In this document: positions 14,190-26,264 of the stretch, in pieces
Position numbering within the stretch: position 1 is the first letter of the stretch
Layout of the letters: each line of letters begins with the position of its first letter
Source: Cloeon dipterum
Taxonomy: Eukaryota > Arthropoda > Insecta > Ephemeroptera > Baetidae
Assembly: GCF_949628265.1 (NCBI RefSeq)
Contig: NC_088787.1
Coordinates: 37,250,844-37,314,843 of the forward strand
Direction of reading: 5' to 3'
Length of the DNA stretch: 64,000 nucleotides
Translations under genes and position numbers: made by a program
Notes under the pieces: model-generated
The model's database searches: none
What the model was told of the DNA's origin: nothing
Seen by the model: the letters and a program-made list of their open reading frames with translations, nothing else

Positions 14190-16315
14190 CCCGCATAAAA
14201 AAATATAACCCAGGAATATCCGGAATAATCTTAGATTAATCAAAATTTACCCGAAAAAATTAATCCAAAAAAATGATCCAGGATTAATCCTGTATTAATT
14301 GAGATTAATCTATGAATGTTTAAGATCAATCTAGAGATTAATCTAAAAAAATATTCTCAGATTTATCTTTAGATCATTCTGAGATTAATCCAAAAATATA
14401 ATTTTTGGAATTTTCTTAGAATGAATCCAGATTAACCTTAAATTGTTTTAAAGTTAATCTAGAGATAAATTTACAAGAATATCCCTAGAATAATCCCAAA
14501 AGGGAAATTTGAATATAGTTGATAGATTATCCCCAGATTATTCTATGGATCATTCTGAGATTAATTCAAAATATTTTTTTAATGTTCCTAGAATATTCTT
14601 TAAAAACCCGAAAAGAGAAGAACTTAGATATTTTTCTTACAATTAAAAACACAAAATTAAATATGAAACATAATTTAATCAACAAAATTAACTGCCATAT
14701 TGTTAAATAATATCACAAAAATAGTTTTCTGGGAAATATTTTTTAATTAAGTCGATAATTAAATTTTAATAAAAAAACCTAAACCTTTTTCGCATTATCT
14801 AATACAAAATTATGATGCCTTTTTTCAAAGAAGCTGCCCAGATTAAAAAAGGTAAAAAATCATAAATTCGATTGAATAAATTAATTTCTTAACACAAGGA
14901 GTCTTAATTAATGCTACCGACAAACGGGCAAATTTGTAAATAAAGGTCAGAAGACCAAAAAAGGGTTAAAAGGGCGATTTTAGTGTGCGCGTGGTAGCGG
15001 CGGCTGCACATGCATGCACGCACTTGCATGGAATGCCTGCTGCCTGCCTCAGTTGTGGAGCGGGGGAGGGGCGACGGGCAGCAGGACTAGCGAGCAGCAG
15101 CAGCAAGAGACTTTCGCTCTCTTTGTCTAACGCGTCAACGGTCAACCGCCGTTCTAAGTTAAAGTTATTAACGGACGCAGGACGCCGGACGCCGCCAGTA
15201 AGGGACAACACGGACGTCCCGCAGACTTGGACGGATGGCCTGGATCTTGCGGTCAACAGGGTAAGTCTCATTTTATAGATTAGCGTCCAAAGAAATTAGA
15301 ACAGATCGCGCAACTTTGAAATCCAACGGTTTTATTGTAAAATTACACTTTTCGCCGCTACTTATGCAGTTTTCGCCACCAATATTTTGATATGGGATCC
15401 TCTCCAGTCCTCAATGTTCTTAATTAGAACCCCATAAATAAGTTTGGGTGGCGGAAACTGTAAATCGGTGATGAAAAATATAATTTTTCCATGTAAATCG
15501 CGGTCGCATTTTTTGTACGCTTACGAGAATTTGTATTACACATTCCGATTCAATTGGCTTCGCATGGAAAATGGAAAAATATTATGCATGAACTTGACAT
15601 ACTTCTACCTTCCATTTTCCAAGCAAAGCTAATTGAAAAAAGCTTTTATTTATTTTTTTCTACGAGTCGCTCCCTTTTTTTAGCTTCAAGCCGTCCGCAG
15701 ATGTTATGCACGACGGGAAAAGATACAATCGTTTAAGTTCTGCAGTTTGGGCTTCAAGATTGGCGGTGCTGGCATCGAATGAGAGAAAATTTTGTACCTG
15801 ATATGATGGAAAACCAATAAATTTTAAAAATTTAACTAAATAAGTTTGTAATTATTTAAACAATTCCCAATTAAATCGCAGTAATAACATATTTTGAAAT
15901 ATTCTAGGAACAATCTGAGGTAATTTTAAGAATAACTTAGGGATAATATTTGTCACACTTAATATTGACCTTAAAATAATATTAGATTAACCAAAGAATG
16001 TTCCAGGATGATCCAAAAAGAATAATCCTATGTAAAGATTTGATACGCTAAATATGAATCCCAGATCAATCCAAAGATTAATCCATAAGTATATTCTGAT
16101 AATGTTCTAGGATCATTCTCTAGAGCTTTTTGAAACAAACCCCGGCAGAATAATCCTGGAACATTCTAAGGATATTCTCTTAAATTAATCTACAGATTAA
16201 TCCAGTATCACGAAAAACCGTATCATAAGTTCATATATAATTAATTTTTTAGATTAATCCTGGGCGAAGTCGGTATATTCTTAGAACATTCTCAGGTGAT
16301 ATTTTTTTATGCGGG
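14190..16315 (+). mobile_element. 2.1-kb TIR element, copy A
   Basis: Bounded by CCCGCATAAAAAAATAT and its inverse complement (ATATTTTTTTATGCGGG at 16299-16315). Both subterminal halves are packed with AGATTAATC/GATTAATCT and ATTATTCT words. The centre (about 14985-15260) is GC-rich. No transposase ORF is present. A near-identical inverted copy lies at 16482-18653. The left flank is the 72-bp satellite and the right flank is the AT-rich satellite, so this copy sits on a junction between two different arrays and shows no target duplication. Confidence 0.8.
14985..15260 (+). other. GC-rich exon-like core of copy A
   Basis: CpG- and CAG-rich segment ending in a consensus splice donor (CAACAGG/GTAAGT, donor at 15261). 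The same segment and donor occur in inverted copy B (about 17535-17840). It is open in one frame on each strand for about 100 codons, but the two copies differ by indels that change the frame, which argues against a conserved protein. It may be a captured promoter and first exon. Confidence 0.35.
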
Positions 16316-16481
16316 ACGTTTTATTTTAAAGCATGTACATATTATAACATTACATTTAGTATTAACATATAACATTTCATTTAAAAGCATTTTATAATGT
16401 TACATTGTAATTTTACATATACCGTTTTATTTAAAAGCAAGTACATATTAACACATTACATTTAGTATTTAAATATAACAT
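16316..16481 (-). repeat. AT-rich satellite spacer between the inverted copies
   Basis: 166 bp of the same AT-rich repeat that fills 18654 onward. It matches the stretch at about 21351-21510 almost base for base. Confidence 0.9.
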
Positions 16482-18653
16482 CCCGCATAAAAAAATATCA
16501 CCTGAGAATGTTCTAAGAATATACCGATTTCGCCCAGGATTAATCTAAAAAATTAATTATATATGAACTTATGATACGGTTTATCGTGATACTGGATTAA
16601 TCCGTAGATTAATTTAAGAGAATATCCTTAGAATGTTCCAGGATTATTCTGCCGGGGTTTGTTTCAAAAAGCTCTAAAGAATGATCCTAGAACATTCTCA
16701 TAATATACTTATGGATTAATCTTTGGATTGATCTGGGAATAATATTTAGCGTATCAAATCTTTACATAGGATTATTCTTTTTTGATCATCCTGGAACATT
16801 CTTTGGTTAATCTAATATTATTTTAAGGTCAATATTAAGTGTGACAAATATTATCCCTAAGTTATTTTTAAAATTACTTCAGATTGTTCCTAGAATATTT
16901 CAAAATATGTTATAACTGCGATTTAATTGGGAATTACTTAAATAATTACAAACTTATTTAGTTAAATTTTTAAAATTTATTGGTTTTTCATCATATCAGG
17001 TACAAAATTTTCTCTCATTCGATGCCAGCACCGCCAATCTTGAAGCCCAAACTGCAGAACTTAAACGATTGTATCTTTTCCCGTCGTGCAAAACATCTGC
17101 GGACGGCTTGAAGCTAAAAAAAGGGAGCGACTCGTAGAAAAAAATAAATAAAAGCTTTTTTCAATCAGCTTTGCTTGGAAAATGGAAGGTAGAAGTATGT
17201 CAAGTTCATGCAAAATATTTTTCCATTTTCCATGCGAAGCCAATTGAATCAGAATGTGTAATACAAATTCTCGTATGCGTACAAAAAAAGCGACCGCGAT
17301 TTACATGGAAAAATTATATTTTTCATCACCGATTTACAGTTTCCGCCACCCAAACTTATTTATGAGGTTCTAATTAAGAACATTTGGGACTGGAGAGGAT
17401 CCCATATCAAAATATTGGTGGCGAAAACCGTACAAGTAGCAGCGAAAAGTGTAATTTTACCATAAATCCGTTGGATTTCAAAGTTGCGCGATCTGTTCTA
17501 ATTTCTTTGGACGCTAATCTATAAAATGAGACTTACCCTGTTAACCGTAAGATCCCAGGCCATCCGTCCGAGTCCGCGGGACGTCCGTGATGTCCCTTAT
17601 TGACGGCGTCCGGCGTCCTGCGTCCGTTAATAACTTCGATTTGAACGGCGGTTGACCGTTGACGCGTTAGACAAAGGGAGCGAAGCAGGATTTTGTTGGT
17701 CTCTTGCTGCTGCTGCTGCTCGCTAGTCCTAAGTCCTGCTGCCACCGCCCGTCGCCCCTCCCCCGCTCCACAACAGAGGCAGGCAGCAGGCATTCCATGC
17801 AAGTGCGTGCATGCATGTGCAGCCGCCGCTACCACGCGCACACTAAAATCGCCCTTTTAACCCTTTTTTGTCCTTCTGATTTTTTATTCAAATTGGCCCG
17901 TTTGTCGGTAGCATTAATTAAGACTCCTTGTGTTAAGAAATTAATTTATTCAATCGCATTTATGATTTTTACCCTTTTTAATCTGGGCAGATACTTTGAA
18001 AAATAAAGGCATCATAATTTTGTGTTAAGATAATGAAAAATTTGTTAGGTTTTAATATAAAAATTGAATCCATCGCATTAATTAAAAAATATTTGCGAGA
18101 AAAAATAATTTTTGTGATAACGATTTCAAACTATTTAACAGTATGGCAGTTCATTTTCTTGATTAAATTATGTTTCATACTTATTTTTATATTTTTAATT
18201 GTAAGAAAAATATCTAAGTTCTTCTCTTTTAGGGGTTTTTTAAAGAATATTCTAGGAACATTAAAAAAATATTGAGAATTCATCTCAGAATGATCCATAG
18301 AATAATCTGGGGATATTCTATTAACTATATTCAAATTTCCCCTTTGGGATTATTCTAGGGATATTCTTGTAATTTAATCTCTAGATTAACTTTAAAACAT
18401 TTTAAGGTTAATCTAGATTCATTCTAAGAAAATTCCAAAAATTATTTTTTTGGATTAATCTCAGAATGATCCAAAGAATAATCTGAGGATATATTTTTAG
18501 ATTAATCTCTAGATTGATCTTAAACCTTCATAGATTAATCTCGATTAATACAGTATTCATCCTGTATCATTTTTTTGGATTAATTTTTTCGGGTAAATTT
18601 TGATTAATCTAAGATTATTCCGGATATTCCTGGGTTATATTTTTTTATGCGGG
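16482..18653 (-). mobile_element. 2.1-kb TIR element, copy B, inverted
   Basis: Reverse-complement copy of the element at 14190-16315 with the same CCCGCAT termini and small indels (2172 against 2126 bp). Flanks read ATAACAT on the left and ATTTCATT on the right where the intact satellite reads ATAACATTTCATT, giving a 2-bp AT target duplication. This copy is therefore a clean insertion into the AT-rich satellite. Confidence 0.85.
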
Positions 18654-21574
18654 ATTTCATTTAAAAGCATTTTAAAATGTTACAATGTTCGTTTATTTTT
18701 ACATTTTATTTAATAGCAAATACATATTAGAATATTACATTTAGTATTTACATATAACATTTCACTTAAAAGCATATTATAATATTACACTGTACATTTA
18801 TACTTTACATTTTATTTAAAAGCAAATACATATTAGAATATTACATTTAGTATTCACATATAACATTTCATTTTATAATGTAACATAAGGTATTTACATA
18901 TAACATTTCATTTAAAAGCATTTTATAATGTTACATTATACATTTACATATTACATTTTATTAAAAAGCAAGTACATATTATAACATTACATTTAATATT
19001 CACATATAACATTTCATTTTATTAGGTAACATTAAGTATTTACACATAACATTTCATTTAAAAGCATTTTAAAAGGTTACATTAAACATTTACATATAAC
19101 ATTTCATTTAAAAGCATTTTAAAATGTTACATTGTACATTTATTATAACATTTCATTTAATAGCAAATACATATTAGAATATTATATGTATTTAGTATTC
19201 ACACATTACATTTTGTTTTAAAAGCAGATTCATATTTTAATATCACATTTAGTATTAACATATAACATTTCATTTTATAATTTAATATTAGGTATTTACA
19301 CATAACATTTCGTTTTAAAGCATTTTATAATGTTACATTGTAATTTTACATAATACGTTTTATTTTAAAGCATGTACATATTATAACATTACATTTAATA
19401 TTCACATATAACATTTCATTTTATTAGGTAACATAAAGTATTTACTCATAACACTTCATTTAAAAGCATTTTAAAAGGTTACATTGAACATTTACATATT
19501 ACATTTTATTTTAAAGCAAACACATATAAAAATGTTACATTTAGAATTCACACATGACATTTTGTTTAAAAAGCAGAATCATATTTTAATATCACATTTA
19601 GTATTAACATATAACATTTCATTTTATAATTTAACATTAGGTATTTACACATAACATTTCGTTTTAAAGCATTTTATAATGTTACATTGTAATTTTACAT
19701 TATACGTTTTATTTTAAAGCATGTACATATTATAACATTACATTTAGTATTTACATATAACATTTCATTCTAAAGCATTTTATAATGTTACATTGTAATT
19801 TTACATATAACGTTTTATTTAAAAGCAAGTACATATGAACACATTACATTTAGTATTTCAATATAACATTTCATTTAAAAGCATTTTAAAATGTTACATT
19901 GTACGTTTATTTTTACATTTTATTTAATAGCAAATACATATTAGAATATTACATTTATTATTTACATATAACATTTCATTTTATTAGGTAACTAAAAGTA
20001 TTTACACATAACACTTCATTTAAAAGCATTTTAAAAGGAAACATTGATTATTTACATATAACATTTTAATTAAAAGCATTTTTAAATGTTACATTGTACA
20101 TTTATTATAACATTTTATTTAATAGCAAATACATATTAGAATATTACATTTAGTATTTACATATAACATTTCACTTAAAAGCATATTATATTATTACACT
20201 GTACATTTATACTTTACATTTTATTTAATAACAATTTTATATTAAAATATTACATTTTGTATTTACTTTTTACATTTTGTTTCAAAAGCAGATTCAATTA
20301 ATAAAATCATATTTAGTATTCTCATATAACATTTTATTTTATAATGTTACATAAGGTATTTACACATAACATTTCATTTAAAAGCATTTTAAAAGGTTAC
20401 ATTGAACATTTACATATTACATTTCATTTAAAAGCATTTTATAATATTACAATGTACATTCATACTTTACATTTTATTTAAAAGCAAATACATATTAGAA
20501 TATTACATTTAGTATTCACATATAACATTTCATTTTATAATGTAACATAAGGTATTTACACTTAACATTTCATTTAAAAGCATTTTATAATGTTACATTA
20601 TACATTTACATATTACATTTTATTATGAAGCAAGTACATATTATAACATTACATTTAATATTCACATATAACATTTCATTTTATTAGGTAACATTAAGTA
20701 TTTACACATAACATTTCATTTAAAAGCACTTTAAAAGGTTACATATAACATTTCATTTAAAAGCATTTTAAAATGTTACATTGTACATTTATTATAACAT
20801 TTCATTTAATAGCAAATACATATTGGAATATTATATTTAGTATTCACACATTACATTTTGTTTTAAAAGCAGATTCATATTTTAATATCACATTTAGTAT
20901 TAACATATAACATTTCATTTTATAATAAAACATTAAGTATTTACACATAACATTTTGTTTAAAAGTATTTTCTAATGTTACATTGTACATTTACATATTA
21001 CATATTATTTAAAAGCAGGTACATATTAAAACATTACATTTAGTATTTACAAATAACATTTCATTTTATAATGTAACATTAATTATTTACACAAACCATT
21101 TCGTTTAAAAGCATTTTATAATGTTACATTGTACTTTTACATATTACATTTTATTTAAAAGCAAACACATTAAAATGTTTTATTTAGTATTCACATATTA
21201 CATTTTGTTTAAAAAGCAGATTCATATTTTAATATCACATTTAGTATTAACATATAACATTTCATTTTATAATTTAACATTAGGTATTTACACATAACAT
21301 TTCGTTTTAAAGCATTTTATAATGTTACATTGTAATTTTACATAATACGTTTTATTTTAAAGCATGTACATATTATAACATTACATTTAGTATTAACATA
21401 TAACATTTCATTTAAAAGCATTTTATAATGTTACATTGTAATTTTACATATACCGTTTTATTTAAAAGCAAGTACATATTAACACATAACATTTAGTATT
21501 TAAATATAACACGTATTATGTAAAATTACAATGTAACATTATAAAATGCTTTAAAACGAAATGTTATGTGTAAA
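18654..21574 (-). repeat. AT-rich satellite, left arm, with orientation switch
   Basis: Diverged tandem units of about 105 bp, each made of two related halves of about 50 bp (landmarks ACATTTCATTTAAAAGCATT and TACATTTAGTATT). Up to about 21510 the units run in the orientation given. At 21511 (ACGTATTATGTAAAATTAC) they switch to the reverse complement, and this orientation holds to 63677. The sequence after 21511 mirrors the arm ending near 21355, leaving an asymmetric centre of about 155 bp. Confidence 0.9.
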
Positions 21575-24323
21575 TTTAATTTAATTTAATTTAATTTAAT
21601 TTAATTTAATTTCCTTTATTTGCATTACACAGCGGTACAAAAATCGAAGCTTCTCCATTTCTGTCCGCGCATTTACAAATGAGTCTTAAACAACAAAATA
21701 ATTAATAACAATAAAGAAGAAACATAGTGTTAACATTTCGTTATGTTTGTGTAACAAGCGAGTGTGTGTGTTTTGCTACATTTGATGCTCTGAAATTGAG
21801 ATATTCATCATAAGTATAAAATTTGTTAGCATAAACAAAATTCTTTAACTGCTTTTCGTATTCGTCTAACTGCTGCTCGCCCCGAATCTGCTCAGGAAGT
21901 TTATTATACAAATTTAGCATGTAAATTTTTGGATTTCGAGAAGCCGCCGCTGACACCTGGGAGGGCACAAAATAATTATCTCTGGAGCGAGTGTTGTATC
22001 CGTGCACCTCCCTAACTAGCTGAAAATAGTGATGATGACGACGCACAAATTTGCAACATTGCAATAGAAATATGGAAAAGACAGGCAACAAATCAAACTT
22101 CTCGAACCATGGTTTCGCTGACTCAAGCGGCACAGGAGAGCGCCAATAACGAACTCCAGCCATCGCCCGAATGAGACGCTTCTGCGCAACAAACACTTCC
22201 TGACGTACTTTGGGGCATGAACCCCAAAAAATCACAGCATACTGGAGATGGGAGTACGCGAAAGCATAGTACACATTAAGCACTTGTTTGAAATCAACAA
22301 TTTTTAAAAGCGAAGTCACCATAAACGTCGCTGAGTGCAGCTTTTCAACGACGTACTCTCCATGACGCTTCCAGGAAAAATCCGCTGTGAAACGGAGACC
22401 TAGAATTTTAACCTCTGCCGCCAACGAAACCTGGAAACCGTTCAAACTCAACTCCTTCAGATTATCTGCTACAAGTCGGGAACCTGGCTTTCTGAATGAA
22501 ATTACCACTGTCTTGTCGACGTTCATCCTTAAGAAATTTTCAGCACAGTAGTCCCGCATCGTTTCCACTGCAACGCCTGCCTTCGGCACCAACTCCTGCG
22601 GACGCGAGTCACAGATCAACAAGCTCGCATCATCCGCGTAGCTCACAAGAAAATCTGCCGTTACACGAACTGCCAAATCAAAAATTGCCAAATCAAACAT
22701 AAGTGGAGACAGAATTCCTCCTTGTGGAGTTCCTCGCGAAACTGGCAAGTAGTCTGAAAAAATTTCACGCTCCCACTTGCCATCTCTTCGCTCAAGCTTG
22801 ACGCACTGGAATCGGTCTGTGAAGGCAGATTGGAGCCAGAGGAGTGGAGACCCTCGCACCCCATGGTGCTCAAAATTTCTCAATATCAATTCGGGTGAAA
22901 CTGTCCCAAATGCATTCGACAAATCAAAGAACATCCCAAGCACCTTTTGATTTTTATCCAAAGCCTCTGCCAAAGATCTCACGTATTCAAACAACGCCGT
23001 CGTAGTACCTTTACCATTTATAAAACCATGCTGCGAAGGCGGAAGCAACTGATTCTCCTGCAAGTAATTCATGAGTCGCATTAGATAACAATTTTCAAGG
23101 ATTTTGGAAAATACAGGCAAATTTGAAATAGGGCGATAATTTTTGGGATTCTTCCTGTCTCCTTTCTTAAAAAGTGGTATTACGACCGCCTTCTTCAGAG
23201 CTAAGGGATACTCGCCCTGTTCAAAAGAAGCATTGATAATTTTAACCAAAGGAGCAGCCACAGCAGGACCAACACGCTTCACCAAAAACATTGGAATACC
23301 ATCGTAGCCTCTGGATCGCTTTGACGGCAGACGTTTAATCCACAGTTCTACTTCAAAAGTACCCACGGGGAGGAGTTGAAATCGTTCTCCCGCAGGCTCC
23401 AAATTCTGAACTGGACGTCCAGTTTGATGTGGTGGTGGCTCAATGAACGCCTCATTCAAAAATTTAGCGATATCCTCAGGATCCGTCAGAATTCCACCAT
23501 TGCCTTGCATTGCCAGAACGTAGCTTTTTTGTCGAATATTACCAATATTAGCGTTTATTACTGACCATGCAGCCCTAGTGCGATTTTCTGACTCCTCAAT
23601 TAAACGACTGTTTTGCTGCTGTAATTCAGAGTGCAAAAGTTTTAAATATTCAAACTTCTTTACCTTCCGAAGATTTCTAAGCTTCTCTTTCAACGCCAAG
23701 TTAGGTGTTCTTCTCATCATATTAGAAAAGTGTCTCAACTCTTTCCTACGATTCTTGGTATCTTGAGATAGATGGACTTTACCTACTTGGTTTGCACGGT
23801 ACAGCTTTTTCTTGAGTGGGAAACACCGCTCGAAACCAATCATGAAAATTGCCAGAAACATATCATACATTACACTTGCAGACTCTGCCGTCTGCAAGAA
23901 ATTCCAGTCCTGCACGCCTAAAAACTCAGCAAAGCTCGCAATATGTTGCTCAGAAAAATTCCGCTCCATTCTAAACCAATCCTGCAACGGCTCGTGAGAG
24001 AGATTCAAACGGCAAAACACACTTTCATGATCCGACAAAAAGTTCTCTTCCGCATAGCAAGTAGAGTCCATATCAACACCATTTGCAAAAATCAAGTCTA
24101 TCGCTGTACCAGAAGTTCTTGCAGAGTTGCAAAACCGCGTCACAAAACCACCGTTCAGAGGAGACAACTGAAATTGCTGCATGACCTTATTCAACTTTTG
24201 TTTTTTGGGGTTATTGGTCAACCAATCCACATTGAAATCGCCACAAACCAAGAAATAATGACACCTATGACGGCGGAAAAAGACAAAAAGATGCCGCAAA
24301 CATTCCGTCAAGTACTCTATAAA
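21575..24323 (-). mobile_element. 5'-truncated non-LTR retrotransposon
   Basis: Minus-strand LINE. Its 3' end is a short 3' UTR with an AATAAA-type signal (CAAATAAAGG), followed by a (TTTAA)n tail visible on the plus strand at about 21573-21611. The body stops abruptly at about 24323 inside the endonuclease domain, so ORF1 and the start of ORF2 are absent: ordinary 5' truncation. Flanking TAAAT at 21571-21575 and 24324-24328 is a likely short target duplication, since the intact satellite reads GTGTAAATACC. Confidence 0.9.
21741..24311 (-). CDS. Non-LTR retrotransposon ORF2, partial endonuclease plus reverse transcriptase
   Basis: 856 codons without a stop. The N-terminus begins inside an APE-type endonuclease (GDFNVDWL near residue 25, a SDHE motif near residue 93); the first part of that domain is lost with the truncation. 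The reverse transcriptase shows KNYRPISNLPVFSKILE, the QHGF block, FFDLSNAFGTV (motif A), GTPQGGILSPLMF and YADDASLL (about residue 556, catalytic Asp pair). Motif A has G where many elements have D in the AFDTV stretch. The C-terminus has a YNTRSRDN-type element and LYNKLPEQIR, seen in Jockey/CR1-like arthropod lineages; clade not fixed. The encoded protein would copy its own RNA at a nicked target. With the 5' part missing this copy should not be autonomous. Confidence 0.9.
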   Translation of the reverse strand: MTECLRHLFVFFRRHRCHYFLVCGDFNVDWLTNNPKKQKLNKVMQQFQLSPLNGGFVTRFCNSARTSGTAIDLIFANGVDMDSTCYAEENFLSDHESVFCRLNLSHEPLQDWFRMERNFSEQHIASFAEFLGVQDWNFLQTAESASVMYDMFLAIFMIGFERCFPLKKKLYRANQVGKVHLSQDTKNRRKELRHFSNMMRRTPNLALKEKLRNLRKVKKFEYLKLLHSELQQQNSRLIEESENRTRAAWSVINANIGNIRQKSYVLAMQGNGGILTDPEDIAKFLNEAFIEPPPHQTGRPVQNLEPAGERFQLLPVGTFEVELWIKRLPSKRSRGYDGIPMFLVKRVGPAVAAPLVKIINASFEQGEYPLALKKAVVIPLFKKGDRKNPKNYRPISNLPVFSKILENCYLMRLMNYLQENQLLPPSQHGFINGKGTTTALFEYVRSLAEALDKNQKVLGMFFDLSNAFGTVSPELILRNFEHHGVRGSPLLWLQSAFTDRFQCVKLERRDGKWEREIFSDYLPVSRGTPQGGILSPLMFDLAIFDLAVRVTADFLVSYADDASLLICDSRPQELVPKAGVAVETMRDYCAENFLRMNVDKTVVISFRKPGSRLVADNLKELSLNGFQVSLAAEVKILGLRFTADFSWKRHGEYVVEKLHSATFMVTSLLKIVDFKQVLNVYYAFAYSHLQYAVIFWGSCPKVRQEVFVAQKRLIRAMAGVRYWRSPVPLESAKPWFEKFDLLPVFSIFLLQCCKFVRRHHHYFQLVREVHGYNTRSRDNYFVPSQVSAAASRNPKIYMLNLYNKLPEQIRGEQQLDEYEKQLKNFVYANKFYTYDEYLNFRASNVAKHTHSLVTQT

Positions 24324-25805
24324 TAAATACCTAATGTTAAATTATAAAATGAAATGTTATATGTTAATACTAAATGTGATATTAAAATATGAATCTGCTT
24401 TTTAAACAAAATGTAATATGTGAATACTAAATAAAACATTTTAATGTGTTTGCTTTTAAATAAAATGTAATATGTAAAAGTACAATGTAACATTATAAAA
24501 TGCTTTTAAACGAAATGGTTTGTGTAAATAATTAATGTTACATTATAAAATGAAATGTTATTTGTAAATACTAAATGCAATGTTTTAATATGTACCTGCT
24601 TTTAAATAATATGTAATATGTAAATGTACAATGTAACATTAGAAAAGACTTTTAAACAAAATGTTATGTGTAAATACTTAATGTTTTATTATAAAATGAA
24701 ATGTTATATGTTAATACTAAATGTGATATTAAAATATGAATCTGCTTTTAAAACAAAATGTAATGTGTGAATACTAAATATAATATTCTAATATGTATTT
24801 GCTATTAAATGAAATGTTATAATAAATGTACAATGTAACATTTTAAAATGCTTTTAAATGAAATGTTATATGTAACCTTTTAAAATGCTTTTAAATGAAA
24901 TGTTATGTGTAAATACTTAATGTTACCTAATAAAATGAAATGTTATATGTGAATATTAAATGTAATGTTATAATATGTACTTGCTTCATAATAAAATGTA
25001 ATATGTTAATGTATAATGTAACATTATAAAATGCTTTTAAATGAAATGTTATGTGTAAATACCTTATGTTACATTATAAAATGAAATGTTATATGTGAAT
25101 ATTAAATGTAATATTCTAATATGTATTTGCTTTTAAATAAAATGTAAAGTATGAATGTACATTGTAATATTATAAAATGCTTTTAAATGAAATGTAATAT
25201 GTAAATGTTCAATGTAACCTTTTAAAATGCTTTTAAATGAAATGTTATATGTAAATACCTTATGTAACATTATAAAATAAAATGTTATATGAGAATACTA
25301 AATATGATTTTATTAATTGAATCTGCTTTTGAAACAAAATGTAAAAAGTAAATACTAAATGTAATATTCTAATATGTATTTGCTATTAAATAAAATGTTA
25401 TAATAAATGTACAATGTAACATTTAAAAATGCTTTTAATTAAAATGTTATATGTAAATAATCAATGTTACCTTTTAAAATGCTTTTAAATGAAGTGTTAT
25501 GTGTAAATACTTTAAGATACCTAATAAAATGAAATGTTATATGTAAATAATAAATGTAATATTCTAATATGTATTTGCTATTAAATAAAATGTAAAAATA
25601 AACGTACAATGTAACATTTTAAAATGCTTTTAAATGAAATGTTATATTTAAATACTAAATGTAATGTGTTCATATGTACTTGCTTTTAAATAAAACGTTA
25701 TATGTAAAATTACAATGTAACATTATAAAATGCTTTAAAATGAAATGTTATATGTAAATACTTAATATAATGTTATAATATGTACATGCTTTAAAATAAA
25801 ACGTA
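24324..25805 (+). repeat. AT-rich satellite, right arm, first segment
   Basis: Same family in the inverted orientation (ATGAAATGTTATATGTTAATAC). It is continuous with 21511-21574 if the LINE is removed, and stops at AACGTA (25800-25805), the left copy of the Polinton target duplication. Confidence 0.92.
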
Positions 25806-26210
25806 AGTAGCTAATAAATACCGTTTGTACCACCACAATCCCATTTGATCCTATGTATAGCAGCCATCTTGAATTAATCAAGGGTGACGACGACCTTCTG
25901 CAGCACCTGACCTTGTGCAGTACCTGACGATGACCCTCCTGCCCATCCTTACCCCTCCCCAACCCTCCCCATCCTTACCCCTCCCCAACCCTCCCCATCC
26001 TTACCCCTCCCCAACCCCCTCCCCAACCTGCCCCATCCTTACCCCTCCCCAACCCTCCCCATCCTTACCCCTCCCCAACCCCCTCCCCAACCTGCCCCAT
26101 CCTTACCCCTCCCCAACCCTCCCCATCCTTACCCCTCCCCAACCCCTCCTTACCCCTCCTCAACCTAACCCTCAAACACACAATTGAAAACTGGGAAATA
26201 AAAAAAGAAA
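25806..26210. repeat. Left Polinton terminal inverted repeat
   Basis: About 400 bp. The outer 155 bp are unique sequence. Inside lie tandem units of about 26 bp (CCCCATCCTTACCCCTCCCC), so the opposite strand carries clustered runs of three to five G. The matching right TIR is at 46938-47313. Confidence 0.93.
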
Positions 26211-26264
26211 AAGTCAAAAATACACATTTGATTATTTTTATTTTTAAATCACAAAAACTACAAT

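Noticed and set aside
15444-17365. ORFs of about 60 codons shared by both 2.1-kb TIR elements as a transposase
   Set aside because: They are short and lack any DDE or zinc motif; they are mirrored only because the elements are inverted copies.
14985-17841. GC-rich 100-codon ORFs of the TIR elements as a conserved protein
   Set aside because: Indels between the two copies change the frame, so no single protein is preserved; a captured exon or UTR is likelier.
25915-26187. Proline-rich ORF (MQYLTMTLLPILTPP) present in both Polinton TIRs
   Set aside because: It is the translation of the C-rich minisatellite; its duplication simply reflects the inverted repeats.
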